Below, one piece after another: positions 1-6,364 of a stretch of DNA of 7,364 nucleotides. Below the pieces are notes generated by a model. That model was not told the origin of the DNA. It ran no database searches and saw nothing but the letters and a program-made list of their open reading frames with translations. The position numbers and the translations under genes were made by a program. How positions within the stretch are numbered: position 1 is the stretch's first letter; each line of letters opens with the position of its first letter. The stretch is from Roseburia sp. GTDB taxonomy: Bacteria > Bacillota > Clostridia > Lachnospirales > Lachnospiraceae. The DNA is taken from positions 1 to 7,364 of the forward strand of contig JAGAIK010000423.1 of assembly GCA_017626625.1 (NCBI GenBank), given 5' to 3'.

Positions 1-151
1 CAGAGCCTTCTTTGTGCAATCTGCCAATATCAGTTATCGGCAATCACTTTTGACAAAGCAAACAGAGAATATCAGTTATCGGCAATAAGCATTGACAGAG
101 CAATCAAAGAATATCAGTTATCGGCAATCACTTTTGGCAGTTGAGGTTTTA
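1..151. repeat. Tandem repeat array, 42-bp period, entering from left edge
   Basis: The 19-mer AATATCAGTTATCGGCAAT occurs identically at 26-44, 68-86 and 110-128, an exact 42-bp period. The remainder of each unit is also related: TTGACA recurs at 50-55 and 92-97 and is TTGGCA at 134-139, always at offset 24. GCAATC at 16-21 lies at the same unit offset as GCAATC at 100-105, so a decayed further unit lies to the left and the array probably continues outside the window. The period equals four turns of B-DNA and also 14 codons. The first copy sits in an imperfect dyad running from TGCC at 22-25 to GGCA at 39-42. It could be an intergenic repeat family, a phased protein-binding array, or the repeat-coding tail of an upstream gene. 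The repeat itself is certain; its role is unknown. Confidence 0.9.
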
Positions 152-164
152 TTGGAAGGTGTAG

Positions 165-222
165 CTTACATAGATTTTACAATTCTGCCCTCACACATTT
201 TACATTTGCGGCGTAGCATAAT
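165..222 (+). promoter_or_regulatory. Candidate PhoP-type promoter of the gdpD operon
   Basis: Hexamers of the form TT(A/T/C)ACA, the Firmicute PhoP half-site, appear as CTTACA (165-170), TTTACA (176-181, 11 bp later) and TTTACA (199-204), with a weaker CTCACA at 190-195. The last hexamer is followed after 12 bp by CATAAT (217-222), a good -10 element with no -35 consensus at normal spacing. The same last-hexamer/12 bp/-10 layout is seen upstream of the pstS-like gene in this window. The predicted start near 229 would leave a leader of about 145 nt before the first gene. The 11-bp register is broken in the middle (23 bp instead of 22), so this is weaker than the pstS site. Confidence 0.4.
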
Positions 223-284
223 TACGAGAAAATAGTGTGCTGTCTCGTTCGTTTCTGGTTAATTATGAATGAGGGAGTACAAGG

Positions 285-344
285 GTGTGCCGGCACGCTT
301 AGGATTAGTGAAGCGGTAGTGAAAGAGGAGTGTGCCTGCACACT
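285..344. repeat. Two related palindromes in the operon leader
   Basis: GTGTGCCGGCACGCT (285-299) and GTGTGCCTGCACACT (330-344) match at 13 of 15 positions and are 45 bp apart. The second is part of the perfect inverted repeat AGTGTGC-CT-GCACACT (329-344); the first is a near-perfect palindrome with G-U pairing possible in RNA. A single half, AGTGTGC, occurs at 234-240. As RNA each would form a 5-7 bp hairpin with a four-base loop, the second ending about 17 nt before the Shine-Dalgarno of the first gene. They could be leader hairpins, operators for a dimeric regulator, or a dispersed palindromic repeat. No U-tract follows either, so they are not typical terminators. Confidence 0.6.
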
Positions 345-373
345 GGAAGATGGAAAGAAAACGAGGATGATAT

Positions 374-1165
374 ATGGAACAGACACTTGTGTGGGCGCAT
401 CGGGGTGCCAGCGGGTATGCGCCGGAGAATACGATGGCGGCTTTTGAAAAAGCGGTGGAAATGGAAGCGGACGGGATTGAACTGGACGTTCAGATGACGA
501 AGGACGGGGAACTGGTGGTGATACATGATGAAACTATCGGGCGGGTCAGCAACGGAAACGGATGGGTGAAGGATTTTAGTTATGCCAAATTGGTGAAATA
601 CAATTTTAACCGCACCCACCCGGAGTATGAGAGGGCACAGATACCCACTTTAGAGGAAGTTTATGAGTTGATAAAGCCTACCAAACTTACCGTGAATGTG
701 GAAATCAAGACGGGAATTGTGTTTTACCCGGAAATCGAAGAGCGGGTGCTGGACTTGACGGCACGTATGGGAATGGAGGAGCGGGTGCTGTATTCTTCCT
801 TTAACCATTATACGATAAGGAAAATCAAGGAGTTAAATCCCGGGGCGCAGACGGGGATGCTTTACAGCGACGGCATGATAAATCCTGTCAGCTATGCACA
901 TTATGTGGCGGAGGCGGATGCCCTGCACCCGGCGCTCTACAACCTTCAGTTCCCGGGCTTTATGGAGGAGTGCAGGAGACATCAGAGAAAGGTGCACGTC
1001 TGGACAGTGGATGAGGAAAATTATATGCGGATGGTCTGTGAACAGAGGGTGGATGCCATGATTACTGATTATCCTGATTTGGGAAAACAGATTGCGGCGG
1101 AGTACTCTGAGGGAAAACTGCAGCCCGAGCTGGTGCGGGCGGTGCGGGAACGGGCTGCGCTATGA
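374..1165 (+). CDS. Glycerophosphodiester phosphodiesterase (GDPD family)
   Basis: A 263-residue cytoplasmic enzyme expected to hydrolyse glycerophosphodiesters (for example glycerophosphocholine or -ethanolamine) to sn-glycerol-3-phosphate and an alcohol. The TIM-barrel GDPD signatures are all visible: HRG at 9-11, PENT at 17-20, E36-L-D38 metal ligands, the catalytic histidine in IHDE (H51), VEIK with E110, HVWTVD at 208-213 and ITDYPD at 230-235. H9 and H51 are the usual general acid/base pair. There is no signal peptide or membrane segment, and the length suits the short bacterial class. The ATG at 374 is preceded by ACGAGGA (361-367) at 6-nt spacing, and HRG close to the N terminus is normal, so the start is secure. 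It is the first gene of the run and its TGA overlaps the next ATG (ATGA), implying translational coupling to a lipase-like hydrolase. Exact substrate is inferred, not visible. Confidence 0.93.
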   Translation: MEQTLVWAHRGASGYAPENTMAAFEKAVEMEADGIELDVQMTKDGELVVIHDETIGRVSNGNGWVKDFSYAKLVKYNFNRTHPEYERAQIPTLEEVYELIKPTKLTVNVEIKTGIVFYPEIEERVLDLTARMGMEERVLYSSFNHYTIRKIKELNPGAQTGMLYSDGMINPVSYAHYVAEADALHPALYNLQFPGFMEECRRHQRKVHVWTVDEENYMRMVCEQRVDAMITDYPDLGKQIAAEYSEGKLQPELVRAVRERAAL

Positions 1166-2178
1166 GGATGGTTTATTACGGTGAGGAAGGTTATTCCGGC
1201 TTTATGCGGTATACGGCAGAGCCTTACATAGAAAAATATCGGGAAAGAAGCTGTTTTTGCAGTTATGACGGCAGAATTATTTCTTACTATGCTTACCGCA
1301 ATCCTAAGGCAAAGGGCTGTATTGTGATTTCCCATGGGTTTTGCGAGTTTGGGGAGAAGTACAACGAGGTAATCTATTATTTCCTGCAGGCGGGGTATTC
1401 CGTCTATCTGCCGGAGCACCGGGGGCACGGTTATTCGGAGCAGATGACCCCGGACAGGGATAAAGTCCATATTATGGATTTTGAGGATTATGTGCGGGAT
1501 TTTCACTGCTTCCTGACGGAGATTGTGAGGGAGCAGAAAAAATTTCTCTTCGCTCATTCCATGGGAGGGGCGGTTGCGGTGCGCTATTTAGAGGAGTATC
1601 CGGGCAGCTTTGAGGGGGCGGTGCTTTCCGCACCCATGCTTCGGATTAAGACGGGAAAATGCCCTAAGCTCTTTGCGGAGCGGATTGCAGACTGGTTTGT
1701 GTTTACGGGAAGGGAAACCCGCTATGCGGCAGGGCAGAGCGGCTTTGATTTTAAGGCGGATTTTGCCGGAAGCGGCTGCCTCTCGGAGGAACGCTACCGC
1801 TATGTGTTTGACAGGCGGCTGGCAAATTTCAACTACCGGACCTATGGCGCAACCTATGGCTGGCTGCGGGCGGTTTTGAAAGCGGAAAAAAAGATAAACA
1901 AAAAGAAAAATCTGGAACGAATCAACACCCCCATACTGATTTTTCTGGCAGGCAGAGAGCATATGGTGGATAACCGGGCGGCGGTGGAATTTGTAAACCA
2001 GGTGAGCAGGTCAGCCATGGTGTACATGGAAAAGGCGAAGCATGAGATGTATAACGGAGACTATGAAACCAGGGTTTCCTATTATCAGCAGATATTTGCA
2101 TTTTTGGAGGAAACTGCTGAAGAAGAAAGCCACAAAGCAGTGCCGATGGTCAGGGAACAGGTTGTATTAGAAAAGTGA
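1162..2178 (+). CDS. Alpha/beta hydrolase, lysophospholipase / monoglyceride lipase type
   Basis: A 338-residue hydrolase of the Hydrolase_4 (serine aminopeptidase S33) group that includes PldB and monoacylglycerol lipases. Visible landmarks are the oxyanion-hole strand IVISHGFCEF (54-63), the block LPEHRGHGYSE (83-93), the nucleophile elbow AHSMGG with S133, and the catalytic histidine region KAKHEMYNGD with H294. The acid position aligns to E266 in AGREHMVDN, where many relatives have Asp; D270 is close by. No signal peptide is seen, so it is probably cytoplasmic. The ATG at 1162 overlaps the previous stop by 4 nt; ATGs at 1168 and 1204 are alternatives, the last preceded by GAGGAAGG (1183-1190) at a long 13-nt spacing. 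Coupled to a glycerophosphodiesterase, it may deacylate lysophospholipids so that the neighbour can release glycerol-3-phosphate. Superfamily is certain; the substrate is inferred. Confidence 0.88.
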   Translation: MRMVYYGEEGYSGFMRYTAEPYIEKYRERSCFCSYDGRIISYYAYRNPKAKGCIVISHGFCEFGEKYNEVIYYFLQAGYSVYLPEHRGHGYSEQMTPDRDKVHIMDFEDYVRDFHCFLTEIVREQKKFLFAHSMGGAVAVRYLEEYPGSFEGAVLSAPMLRIKTGKCPKLFAERIADWFVFTGRETRYAAGQSGFDFKADFAGSGCLSEERYRYVFDRRLANFNYRTYGATYGWLRAVLKAEKKINKKKNLERINTPILIFLAGREHMVDNRAAVEFVNQVSRSAMVYMEKAKHEMYNGDYETRVSYYQQIFAFLEETAEEESHKAVPMVREQVVLEK

Positions 2179-2199
2179 TGAAATCACGGAAAGGGAAAT

Positions 2200-3507
2200 A
2201 TGAAGAAAAAATTAGAGAAATTAGAGAAAAAGGAAAAATACTGGATACTGTATGATGTGGGAAATTCTGCTTTTGTGCTTTTGGTGTCCACCATCATACC
2301 GATTTATTTTAAAAACATGGCGCAGGCGGCGGGCGTGGAAAATTCAGATTCCACAGCGTATCTAAGCTATGCCATATCCATCTCCACCTTGCTGGTGGCA
2401 GTGTTAGGACCGGTTTTGGGAACGATTGCAGACGGCAAGAACCGCAAGAAGCCGTTGTTTACATTTTTTATGATGATGGGTGTCTTAGGCTGTGCAGGGC
2501 TGGGGCTGCCGAAAAGCGTCATCGGATTTTTGGTGGTGTTTGTCATTGCCAAGGTGGGGCTTGGCGGAAGTCTTATCTTTTACGACTCCATGCTGGTGGA
2601 CATCACCACGGATGACAGAATGGACGAGGTATCCTCCCACGGCTTTGCCTGGGGATATATCGGAAGTTGTATTCCCTTTATCATAAGCCTGGGGCTGATT
2701 TTCGGGGCGGATGCCATCGGAATTTCCGGCACGGCGGCACCCATGATTGCCTTCATATTAAATGCAGCCTGGTGGGGACTTGTGACAGTGCCGCTGTTAA
2801 AGAATTATAAGCAGCAGTATTATGTGGAAAATGTATCGGCAGGCGGCAGACAGGTGGTGAACCGTCTGGCGGAGGTATTTGGGGAAATAAAGGAGAACAA
2901 AAAGGTACTGTTGTTCCTGTTATCCTTTTTCTTCTATATTGACGGCGTCTATACTATCATCGAGATGGCAACCTCCTATGGCAAGGACGTAGGGATAAGC
3001 GATACCAGCCTGCTGTTGGCGCTGCTGTTTACCCAGGTGGTGGCGTTCCCCTGTGCCATTCTTTTCGGAAAACTGACGGAGCGCTTTCAGACAAGCCGCC
3101 TGATTTTAGTCTGCATCGGCGCCTATTTTGCAGTGGCAGTGTATGCCCTGTGGTTAGATACCGCCTGGAAATTCTGGATGATGGCAACCTTTGTGGGCGT
3201 ATTCCAGGGGGCAATACAGGCGTTGTCCCGCTCCTATTATGCGAAAATCATTCCAAAGGAAAAATCCTCGGAATATTTCAGTGTATTTGATATTTTCGGA
3301 AAGGGAGCGTCCTTTATGGGAACCATGATTATGGGAATTTCCACCCAGTTGTTTCACACCTCAAAAGCAGGCGTGCTGGCAATCGCAGGAATGATTCTTG
3401 TGGGATTTCTTCTGTTCTGCTTACAGACCAGAAGCGTAGAAAACAGGGAAAGTGAGAACCATACAGAGGAGCCTCTGACGGAATACAGGGCAAAAAGAAC
3501 AGAATAA
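2200..3507 (+). CDS. UMF1 (Atg22-like) family MFS transporter
   Basis: A 435-residue polytopic membrane protein with about 12 hydrophobic segments in two groups of six separated by a charged loop (about residues 203-230). The N-terminal signature WILYDVGNSAF (15-25), leading straight into helix 1, and the loop ADGKNRKKP (77-85) after helix 2 are typical of the UMF1/Atg22-like branch of the major facilitator superfamily, as is the conserved QALSRSYYAKIIPKEKSSEYF region after about residue 337. The N terminus is a short basic repeat (KLEKLEKKEK). The ATG is preceded by GGAAAGGG (2188-2195) with 4-nt spacing. It starts 21 bp after the hydrolase gene. Bacterial members are mostly uncharacterised; yeast Atg22 exports amino acids from the vacuole. 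The context suggests transport of a lipid-degradation product such as a glycerophosphodiester or its head group, but that is a guess. Confidence 0.9.
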   Translation: MKKKLEKLEKKEKYWILYDVGNSAFVLLVSTIIPIYFKNMAQAAGVENSDSTAYLSYAISISTLLVAVLGPVLGTIADGKNRKKPLFTFFMMMGVLGCAGLGLPKSVIGFLVVFVIAKVGLGGSLIFYDSMLVDITTDDRMDEVSSHGFAWGYIGSCIPFIISLGLIFGADAIGISGTAAPMIAFILNAAWWGLVTVPLLKNYKQQYYVENVSAGGRQVVNRLAEVFGEIKENKKVLLFLLSFFFYIDGVYTIIEMATSYGKDVGISDTSLLLALLFTQVVAFPCAILFGKLTERFQTSRLILVCIGAYFAVAVYALWLDTAWKFWMMATFVGVFQGAIQALSRSYYAKIIPKEKSSEYFSVFDIFGKGASFMGTMIMGISTQLFHTSKAGVLAIAGMILVGFLLFCLQTRSVENRESENHTEEPLTEYRAKRTE

Positions 3508-3519
3508 GAAAGAGAAAAC

Positions 3520-3525
3520 AGGGAG
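3520..3525 (+). promoter_or_regulatory. Shine-Dalgarno site fixing a TTG start
   Basis: AGGGAG at 3520-3525 lies 7 nt before TTG at 3533. No ATG with comparable support exists: the first in-frame ATG (3647, residue 39) has no purine-rich site in front of it. The site therefore supports the non-ATG start of the alarmone synthetase gene. Confidence 0.7.
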
Positions 3526-3532
3526 AAAGGAT

Positions 3533-4228
3533 TTGTCGAAGAAAGGGTCTAAAAACAGGAAAAACAGAATAGAAATAAAAGGAGAAGCAACAGGAGCTAT
3601 ATCCTTGTCTATAGAAGAAGAGTTAAAAGAACAGATAGAAGCGCCCATGGTACGGCTGAAATATGCCTTTGCCATGGACGTCATGCAGGCGAAGCTGCGG
3701 ATGATGAACGCTGACCTGACGGAACAGAAAAGCCGTCAGGTCATTCGCAATATGTCCGCAAGGATAAAAACCACCGACAGCATTATAAAAAAACTAATCC
3801 GAAAGGGCAGAAAGGTTTGCTTTAAGGAAGCGGTGGGGGAATTAAACGATATCGCAGGAATCCGCGTCGTGTGCTATTTCTGCGACGACATTTACGAGGT
3901 GGCGGAAAAAATCAGGGAGCAGAGGGATTTGCGTGTGATTAAGGAGAAGGACTATGTGAAAAATCCCAAAAAGAGCGGCTACCAGAGCGTCCATCTTATT
4001 GTAGGGGTGCCTGTCACGTACCTGGATAAGACGGAGGAAGTGCGGGTAGAAATTCAGATACGCTCCTTCGCCATGGACTACTGGGCGGAATTAGACACCC
4101 AGATGTGCTACAAAAAAGACGCAGGGCAGATAGAAAACGTGGAGCGGGAGATAAAGGCCTATTCCGACGTAATCGCCGGGGTGGATAACCAGATGTTAGA
4201 GCTGCGCAGACGCATAGAAAAAATGTAA
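3533..4228 (+). CDS. Small alarmone synthetase, RelA/SpoT-domain (p)ppGpp synthetase
   Basis: A 231-residue single-domain protein related to RelQ/RelP, expected to transfer pyrophosphate from ATP to GDP or GTP to make (p)ppGpp. There is no HD hydrolase domain and no TGS/ACT region, so it should only synthesise. Synthetase motifs: ARIKTTDSIIKKL (76-88), NDIAGIRVVCYF (105-116) with the Mg-binding Asp D106, DYVKNPKKSGYQSVHL (140-155) forming the G-loop, and VEIQIRS (172-178) with the catalytic Glu E173. The following helix reads YWAELDTQMCYKK (183-195), with Thr189 where relatives commonly have His. The last 35 residues form a charged helix, as in RelQ tetramers. The N terminus is a basic extension of about 38 residues. 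The TTG start has a good Shine-Dalgarno. It lies 25 bp after the transporter gene and 18 bp before ppk1. Family is sure; the RelQ or RelP subclass is not. Confidence 0.92.
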   Translation: MSKKGSKNRKNRIEIKGEATGAISLSIEEELKEQIEAPMVRLKYAFAMDVMQAKLRMMNADLTEQKSRQVIRNMSARIKTTDSIIKKLIRKGRKVCFKEAVGELNDIAGIRVVCYFCDDIYEVAEKIREQRDLRVIKEKDYVKNPKKSGYQSVHLIVGVPVTYLDKTEEVRVEIQIRSFAMDYWAELDTQMCYKKDAGQIENVEREIKAYSDVIAGVDNQMLELRRRIEKM

Positions 4229-4234
4229 AAAGAC

Positions 4235-4239
4235 AGGAG
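4235..4239 (+). promoter_or_regulatory. Shine-Dalgarno site deciding the ppk1 start
   Basis: AGGAG at 4235-4239 is only 1 nt from the first in-frame ATG (4241) but 7 nt from the second (4247). The second ATG is therefore the likely start, giving MNTGKKQKYLENRELSW as the N terminus. Confidence 0.75.
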
Positions 4240-4246
4240 AATGAAA

Positions 4247-6298
4247 ATGAACACAGGAAAAAAACAAAAGTACTTAGAGAACCGGGAACTGTCCTGGCTG
4301 AAATTCAATGGGAGGGTATTAGAGGAAGCCGCCGATAAATCCGTGCCTCTCTGCGAGCGGATTTCCTTTTTATCCATATTCCAGAGCAACCTGGACGAAT
4401 TTTTTATGGTGCGGGTGGGCTCGCTGTACGACCAGATGTTAGCGGATAAAAATGCCAGAGATAACAAGACCGGAATGACCAGCAAAGAGCAGTTGGACGC
4501 AATTTTTGCCGCTTCAAAGACCTTGTCGGAGCAGAAAGATAACGTGTACCGGGAGTGCATGAAGCAGCTGGAAAAAGAAGGGATTGAGTGCGTGCGGTTT
4601 TCCGATATTCTGCCGGAGGATAAGGCGTATCTGGAAAATTATTTCACGGAATCCCTTCTGCCGCTGCTCTCGCCCCAGGTCATCGGGAAAAAGCAGCCCT
4701 TTCCCTTCTTAAAAAATAAGGAAATCTATGCCGTGGTGGTACTCGGAAGCAAGGGCAGCGACAAGCTGGGAATCATTCCCTGCAGCAATGAGGTGTTCCA
4801 CCGGGTGGTGGAGGTGCCCTCCGCAAAGGGGCGCTATATTCTGGTGGAGGAGCTGATTTTACATTTCCTTCCCCTGGTGTATAACCATTATACGGTAAAG
4901 AGCAAATCCCTGATACGAATCATCCGCAATGCGGACATTGACGTGGACGAAGCATTTTACGACGAGGATTTAGACTACCGGGATTCCATGGAAAAACTCA
5001 TTCGTACCAGAAGGAAACTTTGCCCGGTGAAATTAGAGCACAGCCGGGTGTTAGACGACACCGTCATTGAAAAATTAAGAAAAGAGCTAAAGCTGTTCCC
5101 GGAGCAGGTATTTTTCTCAGAATCGCCCTTAGAGCTGTCCTTCTTATCCAAGATTCAGGACGCTCTCCGGGGGAAAAAGGAATTATTTTATGAAAAACAG
5201 GTACCCCGGCTGCCGGCTTCCATTGACGGTGAGCGCTCCATGATTTCCCAGATTGAGGAAAAGGACCGTCTCTTAAGCTATCCCTTTGAGAGCATGAAGC
5301 CCTTTATCCGTCTGCTGCAGGAGGCAGGACAGGATAAATCTGTAGTATCTATCCGCATGACGCTGTATCGTGTGGCAAAAAACTCACAAATTGTAGAAGC
5401 TCTGATTGATGCGGCGGAAAACGGCAAGGAAGTGGTGGTGTTAGTGGAGCTGCGGGCAAGGTTTGATGAGGAAAATAATATCGAGTGGTCAAGACGGTTA
5501 GAGGATGCGGGCTGCCGGATTATCTACGGCATTGACCATATTAAGGTGCACTCGAAGCTCTGCCAGATTACATATAAAAAAGAGGACGGCATTCATTACA
5601 TTACCCAGATTGGCACCGGAAATTATAACGAGAAAACAGCAAAGCTTTATACGGATTTGTCCGTGATGACGGCGGATAAAGCCATCGGCGAGGAGGCGGC
5701 GGAGGTATTTCAGGCGCTTTGCTTAGCACAGTTGATGGAGGAAACGAAACAGTTGCTTGTGGCGCCGAAATGTCTGCAAAATAAGGTGCTTGCCCTGATT
5801 GACGGGGAGATAGAGAAGGCAAATGCAGGAAAAGAGGGGTATATCGGACTGAAAATGAACGCCCTCACCGACAAAGTGATTATCGAAAAGCTGGTGGAGG
5901 CTTCTAAGGCAGGGGTAAAGATTGATATGGTTATCCGCGGAATCTGCTGCCTGCGTCCCGGTGTGAAGGACTATACGGAAAATATCCGTGTCATCAGCAT
6001 TGTGGGGCGCTACCTAGAGCACTCCAGAATCTATATTTTCGGCAGACCGGAGACGGAGGAATGCAGGGTGTATATTGCCTCTGCGGATTTTATGACAAGA
6101 AATACCACAAAACGGGTGGAGATAGCAGTGCCCCTCTTAGAGAAAGAGGTCAAAGAGCGGGTATGCGGAATCTTCAATCTGACCCTGCGGGATAATGTGA
6201 AAGCAAGGGAACTGCAGAGCGACGGGACTTATCTGCGGGTGCAAAATTCCGGTGTGGAGCTAAACTCCCAGGAATGTTTTTTTCGCCTGAATAATTAG
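4247..6298 (+). CDS. ppk1: Polyphosphate kinase 1
   Basis: Reversibly polymerises the gamma-phosphate of ATP into inorganic polyphosphate. It is 683 residues from the ATG at 4247, close to the E. coli enzyme (688). The N-terminal domain has ENRELSWLKFN (11-21) and SNLDEFFMVR (47-56). In the two phospholipase D-like C-terminal domains the functional residues fall at the same numbers as in E. coli PPK: R375 in YRVAKNS, R405 in LRARFDEENN, the phosphorylated H435 in KVHSKL, Y468, R564 in IRGICCLRPG and H592 in EHSRIYIF. The enzyme looks complete and active. An upstream ATG at 4241 would add two residues but is too near the Shine-Dalgarno. It directly follows the alarmone synthetase gene and no exopolyphosphatase is seen in the window. 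A pstS-like gene follows after 160 bp with its own candidate promoter. No clear terminator hairpin follows the TAG stop. Confidence 0.97.
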   Translation: MNTGKKQKYLENRELSWLKFNGRVLEEAADKSVPLCERISFLSIFQSNLDEFFMVRVGSLYDQMLADKNARDNKTGMTSKEQLDAIFAASKTLSEQKDNVYRECMKQLEKEGIECVRFSDILPEDKAYLENYFTESLLPLLSPQVIGKKQPFPFLKNKEIYAVVVLGSKGSDKLGIIPCSNEVFHRVVEVPSAKGRYILVEELILHFLPLVYNHYTVKSKSLIRIIRNADIDVDEAFYDEDLDYRDSMEKLIRTRRKLCPVKLEHSRVLDDTVIEKLRKELKLFPEQVFFSESPLELSFLSKIQDALRGKKELFYEKQVPRLPASIDGERSMISQIEEKDRLLSYPFESMKPFIRLLQEAGQDKSVVSIRMTLYRVAKNSQIVEALIDAAENGKEVVVLVELRARFDEENNIEWSRRLEDAGCRIIYGIDHIKVHSKLCQITYKKEDGIHYITQIGTGNYNEKTAKLYTDLSVMTADKAIGEEAAEVFQALCLAQLMEETKQLLVAPKCLQNKVLALIDGEIEKANAGKEGYIGLKMNALTDKVIIEKLVEASKAGVKIDMVIRGICCLRPGVKDYTENIRVISIVGRYLEHSRIYIFGRPETEECRVYIASADFMTRNTTKRVEIAVPLLEKEVKERVCGIFNLTLRDNVKARELQSDGTYLRVQNSGVELNSQECFFRLNN

Positions 6299-6307
6299 TG
6301 TCCGGCA

Positions 6308-6364
6308 TTAGCAGAATCTTTACTTTTATTTTACTCACATTTTACAGAAAGCCGTCTTTATATT
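6308..6364 (+). promoter_or_regulatory. Pho box-like promoter upstream of pstS
   Basis: Four hexamers sit at an exact 11-bp period: TTAGCA (6308-6313), TTTACT (6319-6324), TTTACT (6330-6335) and TTTACA (6341-6346). This matches the number and spacing of TT(A/T/C)ACA repeats bound by PhoP in Bacillus. After 12 bp comes TATATT (6359-6364), a plausible -10 without a matching -35, as expected for an activator-dependent promoter. An additional TTTACA lies at 6364-6369, and CATAAA (6377-6382) is an alternative -10. The array begins only 9 bp after the ppk1 stop. Position in front of a pstS-like gene fits phosphate-starvation control; the regulator itself is not in the window. Confidence 0.65.

Noticed and set aside
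26..128. CRISPR array with 19-bp repeats and 23-bp spacers
   Set aside because: The intervening segments are related to one another (shared TTGACA, GCAA and terminal AG at fixed offsets), so they are parts of a tandem repeat unit, not spacers. The repeat is also too short and no cas gene is present.
50..139. TTGACA boxes in the array as sigma-A -35 elements
   Set aside because: No TATAAT-like hexamer lies 16-18 bp downstream of any copy; the boxes are simply part of the repeated unit.
235..447. 70-residue cysteine-rich reading frame on the + strand
   Set aside because: It overlaps the strongly supported phosphodiesterase start by more than 70 bp in another frame, has no Shine-Dalgarno before its start, and its repeated CAGTL/CACTL words come from the two leader palindromes.
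1069..1557. 162-residue minus-strand reading frame
   Set aside because: It lies opposite the conserved hydrolase catalytic core and phosphodiesterase end, shows no recognisable family features, and would interrupt an ATGA-coupled gene pair.
2367..3357. Several 61-67-residue minus-strand frames inside the transporter gene
   Set aside because: They are short, lack ribosome-binding sites and recognisable motifs, and are antisense to a conserved membrane protein.
4241..4243. ATG at 4241 as the ppk1 start
   Set aside because: It is only 1 nt from the AGGAG site, too close for efficient initiation; the ATG at 4247 has 7-nt spacing.
6299..6350. Rho-independent terminator after ppk1
   Set aside because: T-rich runs are present but no stable GC-rich hairpin precedes them; the Ts belong to the 11-bp-spaced TTTAC hexamers.
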